A DNA stretch of 64,000 nucleotides, taken from NCBI GenBank assembly GCA_964558415.1, contig CAZLDI010000004.1, forward strand, positions 104,271 to 168,270. The letters are read 5' to 3'. The DNA comes from CAZLDI01 sp964558415. GTDB lineage: Bacteria > Chloroflexota > Dehalococcoidia > SM23-28-2 > RBG-16-64-32. The notes under the pieces were generated by a model. The model was not told the DNA's origin, ran no database searches, and worked only from the letters and a program-made list of their open reading frames with translations. Made by a program: the position numbers and the translations under genes. Below are positions 32,895 to 41,468 of the stretch, piece after piece (position 1 is the first letter of the stretch; every line of letters starts with the position of its first letter).

Positions 32895-35315
32895 TCAGGA
32901 AGAGCGACCGGCCTGCTGGATGAGACACCAGAGGCGGTCGGGGTTGGCCGGCACCTCGCGGGCCTGCACGCCGAGCGGCGCGAGCGCGTCATTGATGGCG
33001 CTCATGACGGCGGCGGGCGTGGTGTTCATGGCACCCTCGCCCATCCCTTTGACGCCAAGCGGTGTGAACGGCGAAGGAGTCGTCAACTCCGCCTTCTGGG
33101 TGGGCGGGACCTCGTAGACGGTGGGTATGAGGTAGTCCATGAAGGTGGACGTAAGGATCTGGCCGGAGTCGTCGTAAACGTACTCTTCGAGGAGGGCGGC
33201 GCCCACGCCCTGGGCGACGCCGCCTTGCGTCATCCCTTCGACTGTCGCCGGATTGAGGCGCGTGCCGCAGTCGTCCGCGATGAAGTACTTGAGGATGTCC
33301 ACCTTGCCGGTATCCGCGTCGATCTCGACTGCCACGACGTGGCAGGCGTTGGCGGCGGTCAGGTAGCTCTTAACGCGGCCCTGATCGTCGGGCATGCCGC
33401 GGTCGGGGGCAGTCCAGACATACGTGGCTTCGACTGACGGCTCCGTGCCGGGAGGAAGAAGATCGCTGCGGAAAAGGACGGCGCGAACAGCATCACGCAG
33501 CCGCATCTGGACACCGTTATCGCTCCGGCGGCGGAGGATGCCGTCCATCAACTCGACGTCTGATTCGTCAGCGTTCAGGAGGTGTGCCGCCACCTTCACC
33601 AGCTTCTGACGGATGAGGTCGGCCGCGCCCAGCACGGCGCCGCTGAGGGCGACCGCCAGACGGCTGCCGCCGGGGCCGAAATGGGGTGGGGCGGACAGCG
33701 TGTCCTGGCAGGCGACGCGGACGTCGTCCGGGGTGACGCCGAAGTAGTCGGCCAGAAGCTGGACTACGAAAGTGTACTGACCCTGGCCTTCAAGCGCGAA
33801 CCCGACGCGCGCGGTGATCTTGCCAAAGCCGTCGAGGCTGATGGTTATACCTTCCGGGACAGTGGTACCGCCGTAGCGGCCGAGGACGTTGTAGACGTTG
33901 TTGTTGAAGACTCCGGGCTCGATAGAGCTGACGACGCCGATACCGAATAGGCGGCCCTGGCTGCGGGCCTCGTCCTGCTCGCGACGGAGGGATTGGTAGT
34001 CGGCGATCTCGAGCACCTTGTCGAGCGTCGCCGCGTAGTTGCCGCTGTCGTATTCATTGCCGCTTGGAATGGTGTACGGGAAGCGGTCCGAGGGGATGAA
34101 GTTCCGCCGGCGGATCTCGGCGGCATCGACCCCGAGGCCACGCGCGGCGATGTCCATCATCTGCTCCAGCACAAAGTTGTGCGGTGGTGGACCCATGCCG
34201 CGATAGGCGCTTGTCGGCAGCTTGTTGGTAGCGACGATCGTGAGGTCGTACTGCGCACAGGGGATGGCGTAGCAACCGGTGAAGGCCGCCAGTGGCTTGG
34301 CGGCGGAGATGGCGGCGAAGCCTTCGCCACCGGCGCCCAGGTCGTCCAGAAGCTTGACCTTGAGGCCGGTTACGACACCAGCCGAGTTTACGGCGAGAGA
34401 TGCCTCGTAGAAGCGGTCCCAGGCCTGGCCACCGCCGCCGATCAAATACTCCATGCGGTCCTCGGTCCACTTTACGGGACGCCCGCCAGCCTTGCGGGAG
34501 AGCATGGAGGTGATGTGCGTGCCACGGCCGCCGCCCTTACCGCCAAAGCTACCACCGTGTGGATGGGAGACTATGCGCACTTTGTTGGGCGGGATGCCGA
34601 ACATGACAGCGGCGCCCATCTGCATCATGGAGGGCGCCTGGAACGCTCCGTGGCAGGTCAGAGTGCCTTCGACGAGGTCCCACTGGCTGACGACGCCGAA
34701 CGTCTCGAGCGGGTTCGCGCCCAATCGGTGCCAGCGGAACGTCTCGCTGAAGACGCGATAGGCGTTCTGAAACGCGGAGTCAACGTCGCCCCAGGTGAAC
34801 ACTTTCTGGAACATGACGTTGGTGCCGTTCTCCTCGAACACCAGTGAGCTGCCGGGCTCCATCGCGAGGACGGGGTCGAGCACGAGGGGCAGCGTCTCGT
34901 ATTCGACCTCGATCAATTCAATGGCGTCCTCTGCGAGGTAGCGGCTGCTTGCACAGACGGCCGCCACCGGCTCGCCCACAAAGCGGACCTTGTCTACAGC
35001 AAGAGAGTAGCCGCCCCAACCTTCGGGCACGGTTCCCATGGGACGGAGCCAGCGTTGAGCGTCCTCTCCAGTAACAACGGCCGCTACGCCGGGAAGTCCT
35101 ACGGCGCGGCTCGTGTCAACGCGGCGGATGCGCGCGTGAGCGTAGGGGCTGCGAAGGATGGCGCAGTGCAACATGCCCGACAGGACGAGGTTGTCGATGA
35201 ACTCAGCGCCGCCGGTGAGGAGGAGGGGGTCTTCGACACGCTGCATTGGCTTGCCGATCCACTGAGGAGCGGTGACGGGCAGGTCGGACATGGAACGGGG
35301 AATGTTGACTGTCAT
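32895..35315 (-). CDS. Molybdenum hydroxylase large subunit (xanthine dehydrogenase/CoxL family, not form-I CODH)
   Basis: The 806-residue subunit binds the molybdopterin cofactor. It opens with WIGKPMQRVEDPLLLTG, has VRFVGEPVAAVCASS near residue 110, HPHGGSFGGKGGGRG near 250, and the active-site loop TSAYRGMGPPPHNFVLEQ. Form-I CO dehydrogenases have AYRCSFR with the Cys that carries copper; here the loop is AYRGMG, so CO oxidation is unlikely. The C-terminus has VKGMGEGAMNTTPAA, with the Glu expected for the catalytic base. Together with the 2Fe-2S and FAD subunits upstream it should hydroxylate an organic substrate with water-derived oxygen, probably an acyl-CoA or N-heterocycle. Confidence 0.9.
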   Translation of the reverse strand: MTVNIPRSMSDLPVTAPQWIGKPMQRVEDPLLLTGGAEFIDNLVLSGMLHCAILRSPYAHARIRRVDTSRAVGLPGVAAVVTGEDAQRWLRPMGTVPEGWGGYSLAVDKVRFVGEPVAAVCASSRYLAEDAIELIEVEYETLPLVLDPVLAMEPGSSLVFEENGTNVMFQKVFTWGDVDSAFQNAYRVFSETFRWHRLGANPLETFGVVSQWDLVEGTLTCHGAFQAPSMMQMGAAVMFGIPPNKVRIVSHPHGGSFGGKGGGRGTHITSMLSRKAGGRPVKWTEDRMEYLIGGGGQAWDRFYEASLAVNSAGVVTGLKVKLLDDLGAGGEGFAAISAAKPLAAFTGCYAIPCAQYDLTIVATNKLPTSAYRGMGPPPHNFVLEQMMDIAARGLGVDAAEIRRRNFIPSDRFPYTIPSGNEYDSGNYAATLDKVLEIADYQSLRREQDEARSQGRLFGIGVVSSIEPGVFNNNVYNVLGRYGGTTVPEGITISLDGFGKITARVGFALEGQGQYTFVVQLLADYFGVTPDDVRVACQDTLSAPPHFGPGGSRLAVALSGAVLGAADLIRQKLVKVAAHLLNADESDVELMDGILRRRSDNGVQMRLRDAVRAVLFRSDLLPPGTEPSVEATYVWTAPDRGMPDDQGRVKSYLTAANACHVVAVEIDADTGKVDILKYFIADDCGTRLNPATVEGMTQGGVAQGVGAALLEEYVYDDSGQILTSTFMDYLIPTVYEVPPTQKAELTTPSPFTPLGVKGMGEGAMNTTPAAVMSAINDALAPLGVQAREVPANPDRLWCLIQQAGRSS

Positions 35316-35794
35316 GTGGCCTCCCGCAGCTTCGCGGCGGCGAGCTTGACGGCCTTGATGATCCCTTCGTATCCCGTGCAGCGACAGAGATTGCCGCCGA
35401 GTGTCTCGTATATCTCATCGTCTGTGGGGTCTGGGTTCTCGTAAAGGAGCTCGTGGATCGACATCACGAAGCCCGGCGTGCAGAATCCGCACTGAAGCCC
35501 GTGCGCCTCCATAAACGCCTGCTGGATGGGGTGAAGCTCACCGGTTGGGCTGAGGCCCTCCACAGTCGTGAGCGACGCGCCGTTGGCCTGCACAGCGAGC
35601 ATGATGCACGAGCGAACGGCGCGTCCGTCCATGAGGATTGTGCAGGCGCCACAGACACCGTGCTCGCAGCCGAGGTGAACGCCACTGAGGCCGAGCTCCA
35701 CACGGAGGAAGTCAGCCAGGGTGAGACGCGGTTCCACGAGGGCTTCGTGGGCGGCCCCGTTTGCCGTGAGCGTGACGGGCACGCGGTCGATCAT
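35312..35794 (-). CDS. Molybdenum hydroxylase 2Fe-2S subunit (CoxS-like)
   Basis: This small subunit of 160 residues carries two 2Fe-2S clusters between the molybdenum and FAD sites. The plant-type cluster uses CEHGVCGACTILMDGRAVRSC-type Cys spacing (about residues 43-63). The second, all-helical cluster has CGFCTPGFV (about 101) and LCRCTGYEGI (about 140). The length is standard. Its ATG overlaps the FAD-subunit stop and its stop overlaps the large-subunit ATG, both as ATGA, so the three subunits are translationally coupled in the order FAD, Fe-S, Mo. Confidence 0.94.
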   Translation of the reverse strand: MIDRVPVTLTANGAAHEALVEPRLTLADFLRVELGLSGVHLGCEHGVCGACTILMDGRAVRSCIMLAVQANGASLTTVEGLSPTGELHPIQQAFMEAHGLQCGFCTPGFVMSIHELLYENPDPTDDEIYETLGGNLCRCTGYEGIIKAVKLAAAKLREAT

Positions 35795-36678
35795 GACCGG
35801 CCTCCCAAGTCCGCGGCCCGTTCGACGGCCTGCGCCAGGGCGCGCACGGTAAGCGTGCGCGCGAGATGGCGCCGGAATTCCGGCGAGGCGTGAATATCGC
35901 CGATAGGGTCCTGTATCTCCTGCGAGGCCGCGGATGCGGCGGCCTCCAGCAGGGCGGGAACCGGACGCTCGCCCGTTAGCATCTGTTCCGCACCGGGCGA
36001 CCGCAGGGGCCGCGCGCCGACGCCGAAAATGGCCAACCGAGCATGGTTACAGGCCCCGCTTGAATCAAGCGCGATCACGGCCGTCGCGCCGGCCAGTGCG
36101 AAGTCACCGTGGCGACGGGTGAACTCGATGAATGACCAGCCGGCGCCCGGGGGGAGGGCTGGTAAGTAGACCTCGGTAAGCACTTCGTCGGGCTCAAGCG
36201 AGGTCGTGAGGAACGAGAGGAAGAATTCATCGGCAGCGAGAACTCGCTGGGCACGTGGCCCAACAACCGTCAATCGCGCCTCCAGGAGCAGCGCGACGGC
36301 CGGAAGTTCGGCGCTGGGGTCTGCATGAGCGAGGGAGCCTCCGACTGTGCCCCGATTACGGATCTGTGGATGGGCGATGTTGCGCACGGCTTCGTGAAGC
36401 ACGGGCAGGCGGTGGCGGACGGGTTCAGAGCGCTCCACCGTACGCTGGCGTGTCATAGCCCCGATGCTGAGTCCTGCGGCGCCTTCACGAATGTAGTCGA
36501 GTTCGGGGATGCGGTTCAGGTCCACCAGCGCGGCCGGGCGGGCGAGCCGCATGTTGAGCAGGGGTACCAGACTCTGGCCTCCGGCGATCACCTTCGCCTC
36601 ACCGGCGTGCTGCGCGAGCACGGATACTGCCTCGAGGACCCCATCTGGCGCAAAGTACTCGAAACGAGCGGGCTTCAT
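35791..36678 (-). CDS. Molybdenum hydroxylase FAD subunit (CoxM-like)
   Basis: The 295-residue subunit passes electrons from the Fe-S clusters to the outside acceptor. It has the two FAD loops of the family: IAGGQSLVPLLNMRLARP (about residue 31) and RGTVGGSLAHADPSAELP (about 108). The start at 36678 gives MKPARFEYFAPDGVLEA, the usual N-terminus, and overlaps the CoxG-like stop (ATGA). A longer frame to 36744 would add a non-conserved tail. Confidence 0.92.
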   Translation of the reverse strand: MKPARFEYFAPDGVLEAVSVLAQHAGEAKVIAGGQSLVPLLNMRLARPAALVDLNRIPELDYIREGAAGLSIGAMTRQRTVERSEPVRHRLPVLHEAVRNIAHPQIRNRGTVGGSLAHADPSAELPAVALLLEARLTVVGPRAQRVLAADEFFLSFLTTSLEPDEVLTEVYLPALPPGAGWSFIEFTRRHGDFALAGATAVIALDSSGACNHARLAIFGVGARPLRSPGAEQMLTGERPVPALLEAAASAASQEIQDPIGDIHASPEFRRHLARTLTVRALAQAVERAADLGGRS

Positions 36679-37238
36679 CCGCTTGTTCGAGAGCCAGTGG
36701 CGAGGCGCGCAAGGCGACGGAAGATCGCACGGAGGCCGCTCCATACGCCGGCCAGCGGGGCGAGAATGAGAGGCAGGCGGCGAGGGCGCTCGGGGGCCTC
36801 GCCGGTGATCGCGATGACGATCCTGGCGACCAGTTCGTCCGCGCCGGCCTGAATAAATGGCGCAATCAAGTGGTTGACGACCGGGCCGAGGCTGCCACCG
36901 AAGTTGATCGTCGCTTCGCCGCGAATGACGGTGGTGGTTGCGGTGTCGCCGTCGCGAAGATCGATCGCGCCCTGCCCTGCCAAAGGCTCGCTGAGACCCT
37001 CGACGCTGAAGCCGACGCGGTCACCTTCCAGCCATTCGGTAATCGTCACGTGCACCCTGGTCACACGGGAGATAGGCCCCAGGTCACCCTTGACCGTCCA
37101 GATTGACTCGCGGTCGTTCAGCACTTCGTGGGATTGATAGCCATGTGTGAAGGGCGCCCAGTTGTTCATGTCCCGGACGAACTCCCAGACTTCGGGGCGA
37201 GCCGCAGACATGGTGGTGGTGTAGCTGATTACGGGCAA
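36675..37238 (-). CDS. CoxG-like SRPBCC-fold protein of the molybdenum hydroxylase operon
   Basis: This 187-residue protein of the START/SRPBCC fold begins YTTTMSAARPEVWEFVRDMN, has FTHGYQSHEVLND, and ends in a basic amphipathic tail (GLRAIFRRLARLATG). CoxG proteins help mature or membrane-attach molybdenum hydroxylases. It lies directly upstream of the FAD subunit with an ATGA overlap and 9 bases after the KstD-like flavoprotein gene, so it is clearly part of this operon. It is a distant paralogue of the CoxG-like protein at 13837. Confidence 0.82.
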   Translation of the reverse strand: MPVISYTTTMSAARPEVWEFVRDMNNWAPFTHGYQSHEVLNDRESIWTVKGDLGPISRVTRVHVTITEWLEGDRVGFSVEGLSEPLAGQGAIDLRDGDTATTTVIRGEATINFGGSLGPVVNHLIAPFIQAGADELVARIVIAITGEAPERPRRLPLILAPLAGVWSGLRAIFRRLARLATGSRTSG

Positions 37239-37247
37239 AGTCTGACT

Positions 37248-38918
37248 CTAGGCCCCGCCCGCGGCTTGCGACAGCGGCGAGCGGGCGCTCGATGCTGCCT
37301 GAGCGGCGTTGATCCCGCAGATGTAGCCCCAGGTCATGCCGAGACCGATGGTGCCTCCACCCCCATAGTAGCCCGGGCCGGAGACGCCGGCCATGACGTT
37401 GCCGGCCGCGTACAGGCCGGGAATGACCTCTCCACTGACATGCATCACCTGCCCGCGCGCGTTGGTCGTGGGGCCGCCTTTGGTGCCGGCCGCCGCCAGG
37501 TGAACAGGGAGTGCATAGAACGGCGCTTCCTCCAGCGGGCCCAGATTGGGGTGCGGGGCTTCCGCGTCGCCCATCCAGCGTTCGTAGGCGCTCTGGCCGC
37601 GGCCGAAGTCCGTGTCTTTCCTCTGCCGTGCGAAGGCGTTGAAGCGCTCTACGGTTGATGACAGGCCTGTTGTATCGATGCCGACGCGCGCCGCGACGGC
37701 ATCCAGGGAGTCTTCTTTGACGAGCCACTCGGGGTCACGGTCCCAGGGCATGACGGTCAGGATCGGGTAACGGCGCCTGTACTGCGAATCCATGATCGCC
37801 CAGCACGGGAGGTTACGCGCCTCGAACGTGCCGGGATCCAGCGTCTGGAGGGCCTTCGCCATGTCGTTATAGTTAGCCCCTTCGTTCGTGAAGCGCTGAC
37901 CGAAGCGGTTCACGAGAACGGCGTGGGGGAGGGTCCGCTCGCCGATCACCCAACGGCTCACCGGCAAACCGGCGTGCTCTTCACCGGGCACACAGGCGCC
38001 CGGGTACAGCCAGGCCTCGTTCATGTTCGCGAGGTCCGCCCCCACCTCCATCGCCATCAGGAGGCCGTCTCCTTCGTTTTCGGGCGGGCTGCACTGGTGC
38101 GTTATTGCGCCGGGCTGGAAGCGGTTCCAAAGTCCCGGGTTCCACTCGTAGCCACCACTGGCGAGTACGACGCCGGCCCGCGCGCCGACAAGCAACTCGT
38201 GCCCGTTCTGCTCCGCGCGCAGGCCAGTGACGCGGCCATCTTCGAGCACCAGCTTCCGAGCGCGCGTCTCCAGCAAAATTTCGATCCCGCGATCGAGGAC
38301 TCCCTTGAGCAGCCTACCGACGAGGGCGTTGCCGGAGCCGACGAGACCGTCCTGCATACGCTTGACGATTTCTTGTATCGGCAAAGACTTCGGGTTGCCC
38401 ATGGACTTCAGGGCCTCCTCCATTCCAAGAGGCACGAACATCAGCGGAGACGGTCGCAACCTGGCAGCCCAATCACCGAGTTCGCTCGCGTGGAACATCT
38501 CCTGGTCCAGCGTGCGACCTCCACCCGGCTTCGCCCCCGGAAGCTCGGACTGGTAGTCGGGGCAGGTCGTCGGCTTGAATCGGACGGGAGTGCGATCTTC
38601 CAGGTAGCGCGCCATCAGGTGTGCCGTGTCGATGAAGGTCTCGACCAGTTCGTCCGAAGCACGACCAGCGCTCAGGCGCTTACAGTAGGTGAGAGCCTCA
38701 TCGCGGGAATCGGTCGCGCCGACCTGAGCCAGGTGGTGGTTCAGTGGGATCCAGGCGCCACCGCCGGAGACAGCCGTGGTCCCTCCCACTTTGTCGGAGC
38801 GTTCGATGACGACAACGTCCGCCCCGTGGTCTTTCGCGAGAATGGCGGCGGTCAGCCCGGAGCCGCCGGAGCCAACGACCACGACATCGACCTCTTTGTC
38901 CCAGTTGATACTTGGCAT
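37248..38918 (-). CDS. FAD-dependent oxidoreductase of the KstD/fumarate reductase family
   Basis: This 556-residue flavoprotein has the dinucleotide fold VVVVGSGGSGLTAAILA (about residue 12), IERSDKVGGTTAVSGGGAWIP (about 39), and the C-terminal FAD loop YAAGNVMAGVSGPGYYGGGG followed by IGLGMTWGYICG. The layout is that of 3-ketosteroid delta-1-dehydrogenases and related enzymes that dehydrogenate a ring next to a keto group. KstD activity in particular is not shown; a related ketone dehydrogenase or enoate reductase is equally possible. It is the first gene of the molybdenum hydroxylase operon, so the two enzymes probably act on the same compound. No Sec or Tat signal is present. Confidence 0.85.
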   Translation of the reverse strand: MPSINWDKEVDVVVVGSGGSGLTAAILAKDHGADVVVIERSDKVGGTTAVSGGGAWIPLNHHLAQVGATDSRDEALTYCKRLSAGRASDELVETFIDTAHLMARYLEDRTPVRFKPTTCPDYQSELPGAKPGGGRTLDQEMFHASELGDWAARLRPSPLMFVPLGMEEALKSMGNPKSLPIQEIVKRMQDGLVGSGNALVGRLLKGVLDRGIEILLETRARKLVLEDGRVTGLRAEQNGHELLVGARAGVVLASGGYEWNPGLWNRFQPGAITHQCSPPENEGDGLLMAMEVGADLANMNEAWLYPGACVPGEEHAGLPVSRWVIGERTLPHAVLVNRFGQRFTNEGANYNDMAKALQTLDPGTFEARNLPCWAIMDSQYRRRYPILTVMPWDRDPEWLVKEDSLDAVAARVGIDTTGLSSTVERFNAFARQRKDTDFGRGQSAYERWMGDAEAPHPNLGPLEEAPFYALPVHLAAAGTKGGPTTNARGQVMHVSGEVIPGLYAAGNVMAGVSGPGYYGGGGTIGLGMTWGYICGINAAQAASSARSPLSQAAGGA

Positions 38919-39001
38919 AGTTGAGAGCTCGTGCGCGGGCGTCGCGCGCGGCGTATGTTACATGCTGGCGATAAGTCCGCGCGAAGGTCAAGTAAGCCAC
39001 C

Positions 39002-40237
39002 ATGAGTAGCGACCCAACCGAGGAACGATCAGGCCCACTGATGGGGCTTCGCGTACTGGACGCAGCAACCTTGTTGGCGGGGCCCTACGCGGCTACGCTG
39101 CTGGGCGACCTGGGCGCGGACGTGATCAAGCTGGAGTCGCCGCTGGGCGACGACAGCCGTCGTCTGGGGCCGGAAAAGGGCGGTGAACGCGGTCCATTCC
39201 TGAGCCTGAACCGGAACAAGCGCGGCCTCGTCCTGGACCTCGAAATACCGGCGGCGCAGGCTGTGCTGACACGCCTGATCCCGTCGGTAGATGTGGTGAT
39301 CACAAATGTGCGCGAACCCGCGCTGTCGGCGCTGGGGCTGAGCTACTACCGGCTCGCCGAGGTTCGGGCGGACATCATCTGGGCCGGGGTGACGGCATTC
39401 GGAGTGGACGGACCATACGCCGGCAGGCCCGGGATCGACTTCATGGCGCAAGGGTACGGAGGGCTGGTGGCGCTCACGGGCGACCCTGCAGGGCCGCCGA
39501 CGCGGCTCAGCGTTCCACTGATCGACATCATGACGTCGCTGCTGGTCACAAGCGGCGTGCTGGCCGCGGTGCACGAACGCGAACGCAGTGGGAAGGGGCA
39601 GCGCATTGACGTGTCGCTGCTGGACGCCCTTGTGCATGCGCAGGGGACTGTACTTGTGAACTACATGCTGAACGGCTACGTGACGCCACGGACAGGGAAC
39701 CGCAGCCCCTACTTCGCCCCGTCGGGGGTCTATGAGTGCGCCGACGGCAAGATGATCTGCATCACAACCCCGTCAGAGAAGTTCTTCCACAACCTCTGCC
39801 GCGCACTGGGCGAGAGCTGGTCGGCGGAGCCGCGCTTCGCGACAATCGCGGCGCGCCTGCGCCACGAGGACGAACTGGATGTGCTCGTGGCGAGCCGCTG
39901 CCGCGAGTTCCCTCGGCACGACCTTATGGCGCGGATGGTCGAAGCAGATGCGATGGCCGCGCCGATGAACGAGGTATCCGATGTCGTCCGCGACCCGCAG
40001 ATTCTGCGCAACGGCATGATCGTCAACGTTCGACACGAAACGCTGGGCTCTGTGGATGTGACCGGCGTACCGCTGCGACTGGACCGAACGCCGGGCAGCG
40101 TGAGGCGTGGGCCGCCGGTGCTGGGGCAGCACACGCGGGAGATACTGCGTGAGCTGGGGTACGACGAGGACCAGATCGCTGATCTCGAAGCCGACGGGGC
40201 CGTGGCGATGGCGGCGAAGCCAACTCCGGCGCGTTAG
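39002..40237 (+). CDS. CaiB/BaiF CoA-transferase, single domain, active-site Asp present
   Basis: This 411-residue type III CoA-transferase has all standard motifs: GLRVLDAATLLAGPYAATLL, LGADVIKLESP, LNRNKRGLVLDL, the catalytic Asp at residue 175 in VPLIDIMTS, and RSGKGQRIDVSLLDALV. It stands alone between the KstD-like operon, which diverges from it, and a facing nitronate monooxygenase, whose stop overlaps its own by three bases. I see no Shine-Dalgarno sequence at the ATG. Confidence 0.9.
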   Translation: MSSDPTEERSGPLMGLRVLDAATLLAGPYAATLLGDLGADVIKLESPLGDDSRRLGPEKGGERGPFLSLNRNKRGLVLDLEIPAAQAVLTRLIPSVDVVITNVREPALSALGLSYYRLAEVRADIIWAGVTAFGVDGPYAGRPGIDFMAQGYGGLVALTGDPAGPPTRLSVPLIDIMTSLLVTSGVLAAVHERERSGKGQRIDVSLLDALVHAQGTVLVNYMLNGYVTPRTGNRSPYFAPSGVYECADGKMICITTPSEKFFHNLCRALGESWSAEPRFATIAARLRHEDELDVLVASRCREFPRHDLMARMVEADAMAAPMNEVSDVVRDPQILRNGMIVNVRHETLGSVDVTGVPLRLDRTPGSVRRGPPVLGQHTREILRELGYDEDQIADLEADGAVAMAAKPTPAR

Positions 40238-41346
40238 CCCGCGGGCGTCCGATTGCCGACGGCGACGCCATCGAGGACCGCGCGCGCTTCCGTCACCAGG
40301 GAGGCGATTATCTCTCGCACCGGTTTCACCGCCTCCACAAAGCCGACGCCCTGGCCCGCGGCCTGGAACATGAACGGCTCGATACGGTAATCGCGAACCG
40401 CCTGCTGAAGCTCTGCCCCGAGGAGAATCTGGTAGGGCGCGTCAAGGGGCGCCGGGGCTTCGGGCGACTCCCACTCCTCGGAGTACTGGTTCTTGAGAAT
40501 GCGCATGGTGAAGCCTGAGACGCAGCGGGAGTGGATCGTATCGTCGGGGCCGGCGCGGACGATCTTCTGCTTGATGATGTCGTCCTCGGTCGACTCTTCC
40601 GAGGCGAGCCAGAGGGTGCCGGTCCAGACGCCAACAGCGCCGAGGCAGAGCGCGGCGGCGAGATGGCGCCCGGTCGTTACACCGCCGGCGGCGATGACCG
40701 GCGTATCGCCGGCGATTGCGGCGACGGCGGGAACGATGGAGAACGTGCCGATATTCCCCGTGTGGCCAGCCGCATCGGTGCCCTGGGCGATGATGGCGTC
40801 GACGCCGAGAGCGAGCTCACGTTCGGCTTGCTTTGGCTTACCGACGAGGCCCCAGACCTGCATGCCGCGGGAGTGCGCGGCGCCCAGAAGCGGCTCTGGG
40901 CTGCCCAGGCCGAAGGCGACAACGGGAATGCGCTCCTCCAGAACAACATCGATCTGCTTGCGCGCGCGCTCCGCGCTGATCCACCCCAGGTTGTAATGCT
41001 CCGGATAGTTCTTTGCATCCGGGACGTTGTGTCGCTCTTTGATGCCCTGGACGAACTGCTTGTGCTCTTCCGGGAGTTGCGCGACGAGGTCTTCCGCGGT
41101 GCCAAGGGGCGGAGCGGATATGGGCAGGAGCAGGTCTACGCCGAACGGCTTGTCGCCGACCCGCTCGCGAAGCCACTTTATGTCGCGCGCCAGGACATCC
41201 GGTTCGAGCGGAGCGCCCGCCAGCACAGCGAACGCTCCGGCTTCTGTCACCGCTTCGGCAACCTCACGGCTGATCGTGAAGGCTACGATCGGGTGCTCTA
41301 TCCCGAGGCGATCGCAGAGTTTCGTTCGGAGCGGGTCTCTTGCCAT
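40234..41346 (-). CDS. Nitronate monooxygenase-type flavoprotein (2-nitropropane dioxygenase family)
   Basis: This 370-residue TIM-barrel FMN protein has LCDRLGIEHPIVAF at the start, then VVAFGLGSPEPL, VDAIIAQGTDAAGHTGNIG with the phosphate-binding AQG-x-x-A-x-G-H, TPVIAAGGVTTGRHLAAAL and GAVGVWTGTLWLASEE. The family oxidises nitronates, but many members near catabolic genes have other roles, such as enoyl reductase-like reactions. The frame reaches 41391, but a TGCTAAATT box at 41390-41382 would put the transcript start near 41375, so I choose ATG 41346. Confidence 0.85.
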   Translation of the reverse strand: MARDPLRTKLCDRLGIEHPIVAFTISREVAEAVTEAGAFAVLAGAPLEPDVLARDIKWLRERVGDKPFGVDLLLPISAPPLGTAEDLVAQLPEEHKQFVQGIKERHNVPDAKNYPEHYNLGWISAERARKQIDVVLEERIPVVAFGLGSPEPLLGAAHSRGMQVWGLVGKPKQAERELALGVDAIIAQGTDAAGHTGNIGTFSIVPAVAAIAGDTPVIAAGGVTTGRHLAAALCLGAVGVWTGTLWLASEESTEDDIIKQKIVRAGPDDTIHSRCVSGFTMRILKNQYSEEWESPEAPAPLDAPYQILLGAELQQAVRDYRIEPFMFQAAGQGVGFVEAVKPVREIIASLVTEARAVLDGVAVGNRTPAG

Positions 41347-41381
41347 CTCGTTTTTCGGTGACGACGGGTCACGCGACATGT

Positions 41382-41390
41382 AATTTAGCA
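41382..41390 (-). promoter_or_regulatory. Extended -10 promoter of the nitronate monooxygenase-type gene
   Basis: On the minus strand TGCTAAATT has the TGn extension and a fair -10 hexamer. Transcription would begin near 41375, after two upstream in-frame start codons, which supports ATG 41346. Confidence 0.35.
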
Positions 41391-41435
41391 CAGCGGGACG
41401 TGAGCCATCGGAGGATCGACGCGTCTGAGGTCCGG

Positions 41436-41444
41436 TGGTATAGT
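41436..41444 (+). promoter_or_regulatory. Extended -10 promoter of the CaiB-CaiB fusion
   Basis: TGGTATAGT is an extended -10 element (TGn plus TATAGT). The transcript would start near 41451, leaving a leader of only about 18 bases before ATG 41469. It is divergent from the promoter at 41390-41382. Confidence 0.45.
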
Positions 41445-41468
41445 CGTCGCGAACCGTGTGAGTGAGTG

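Noticed and set aside
32895..37238. Carbon monoxide dehydrogenase (CoxMSL with CoxG)
   Set aside because: The gene set looks right, but the large subunit has AYRGMG instead of the AYRCSFR loop with the copper-binding Cys, so form-I CO oxidation is not supported.
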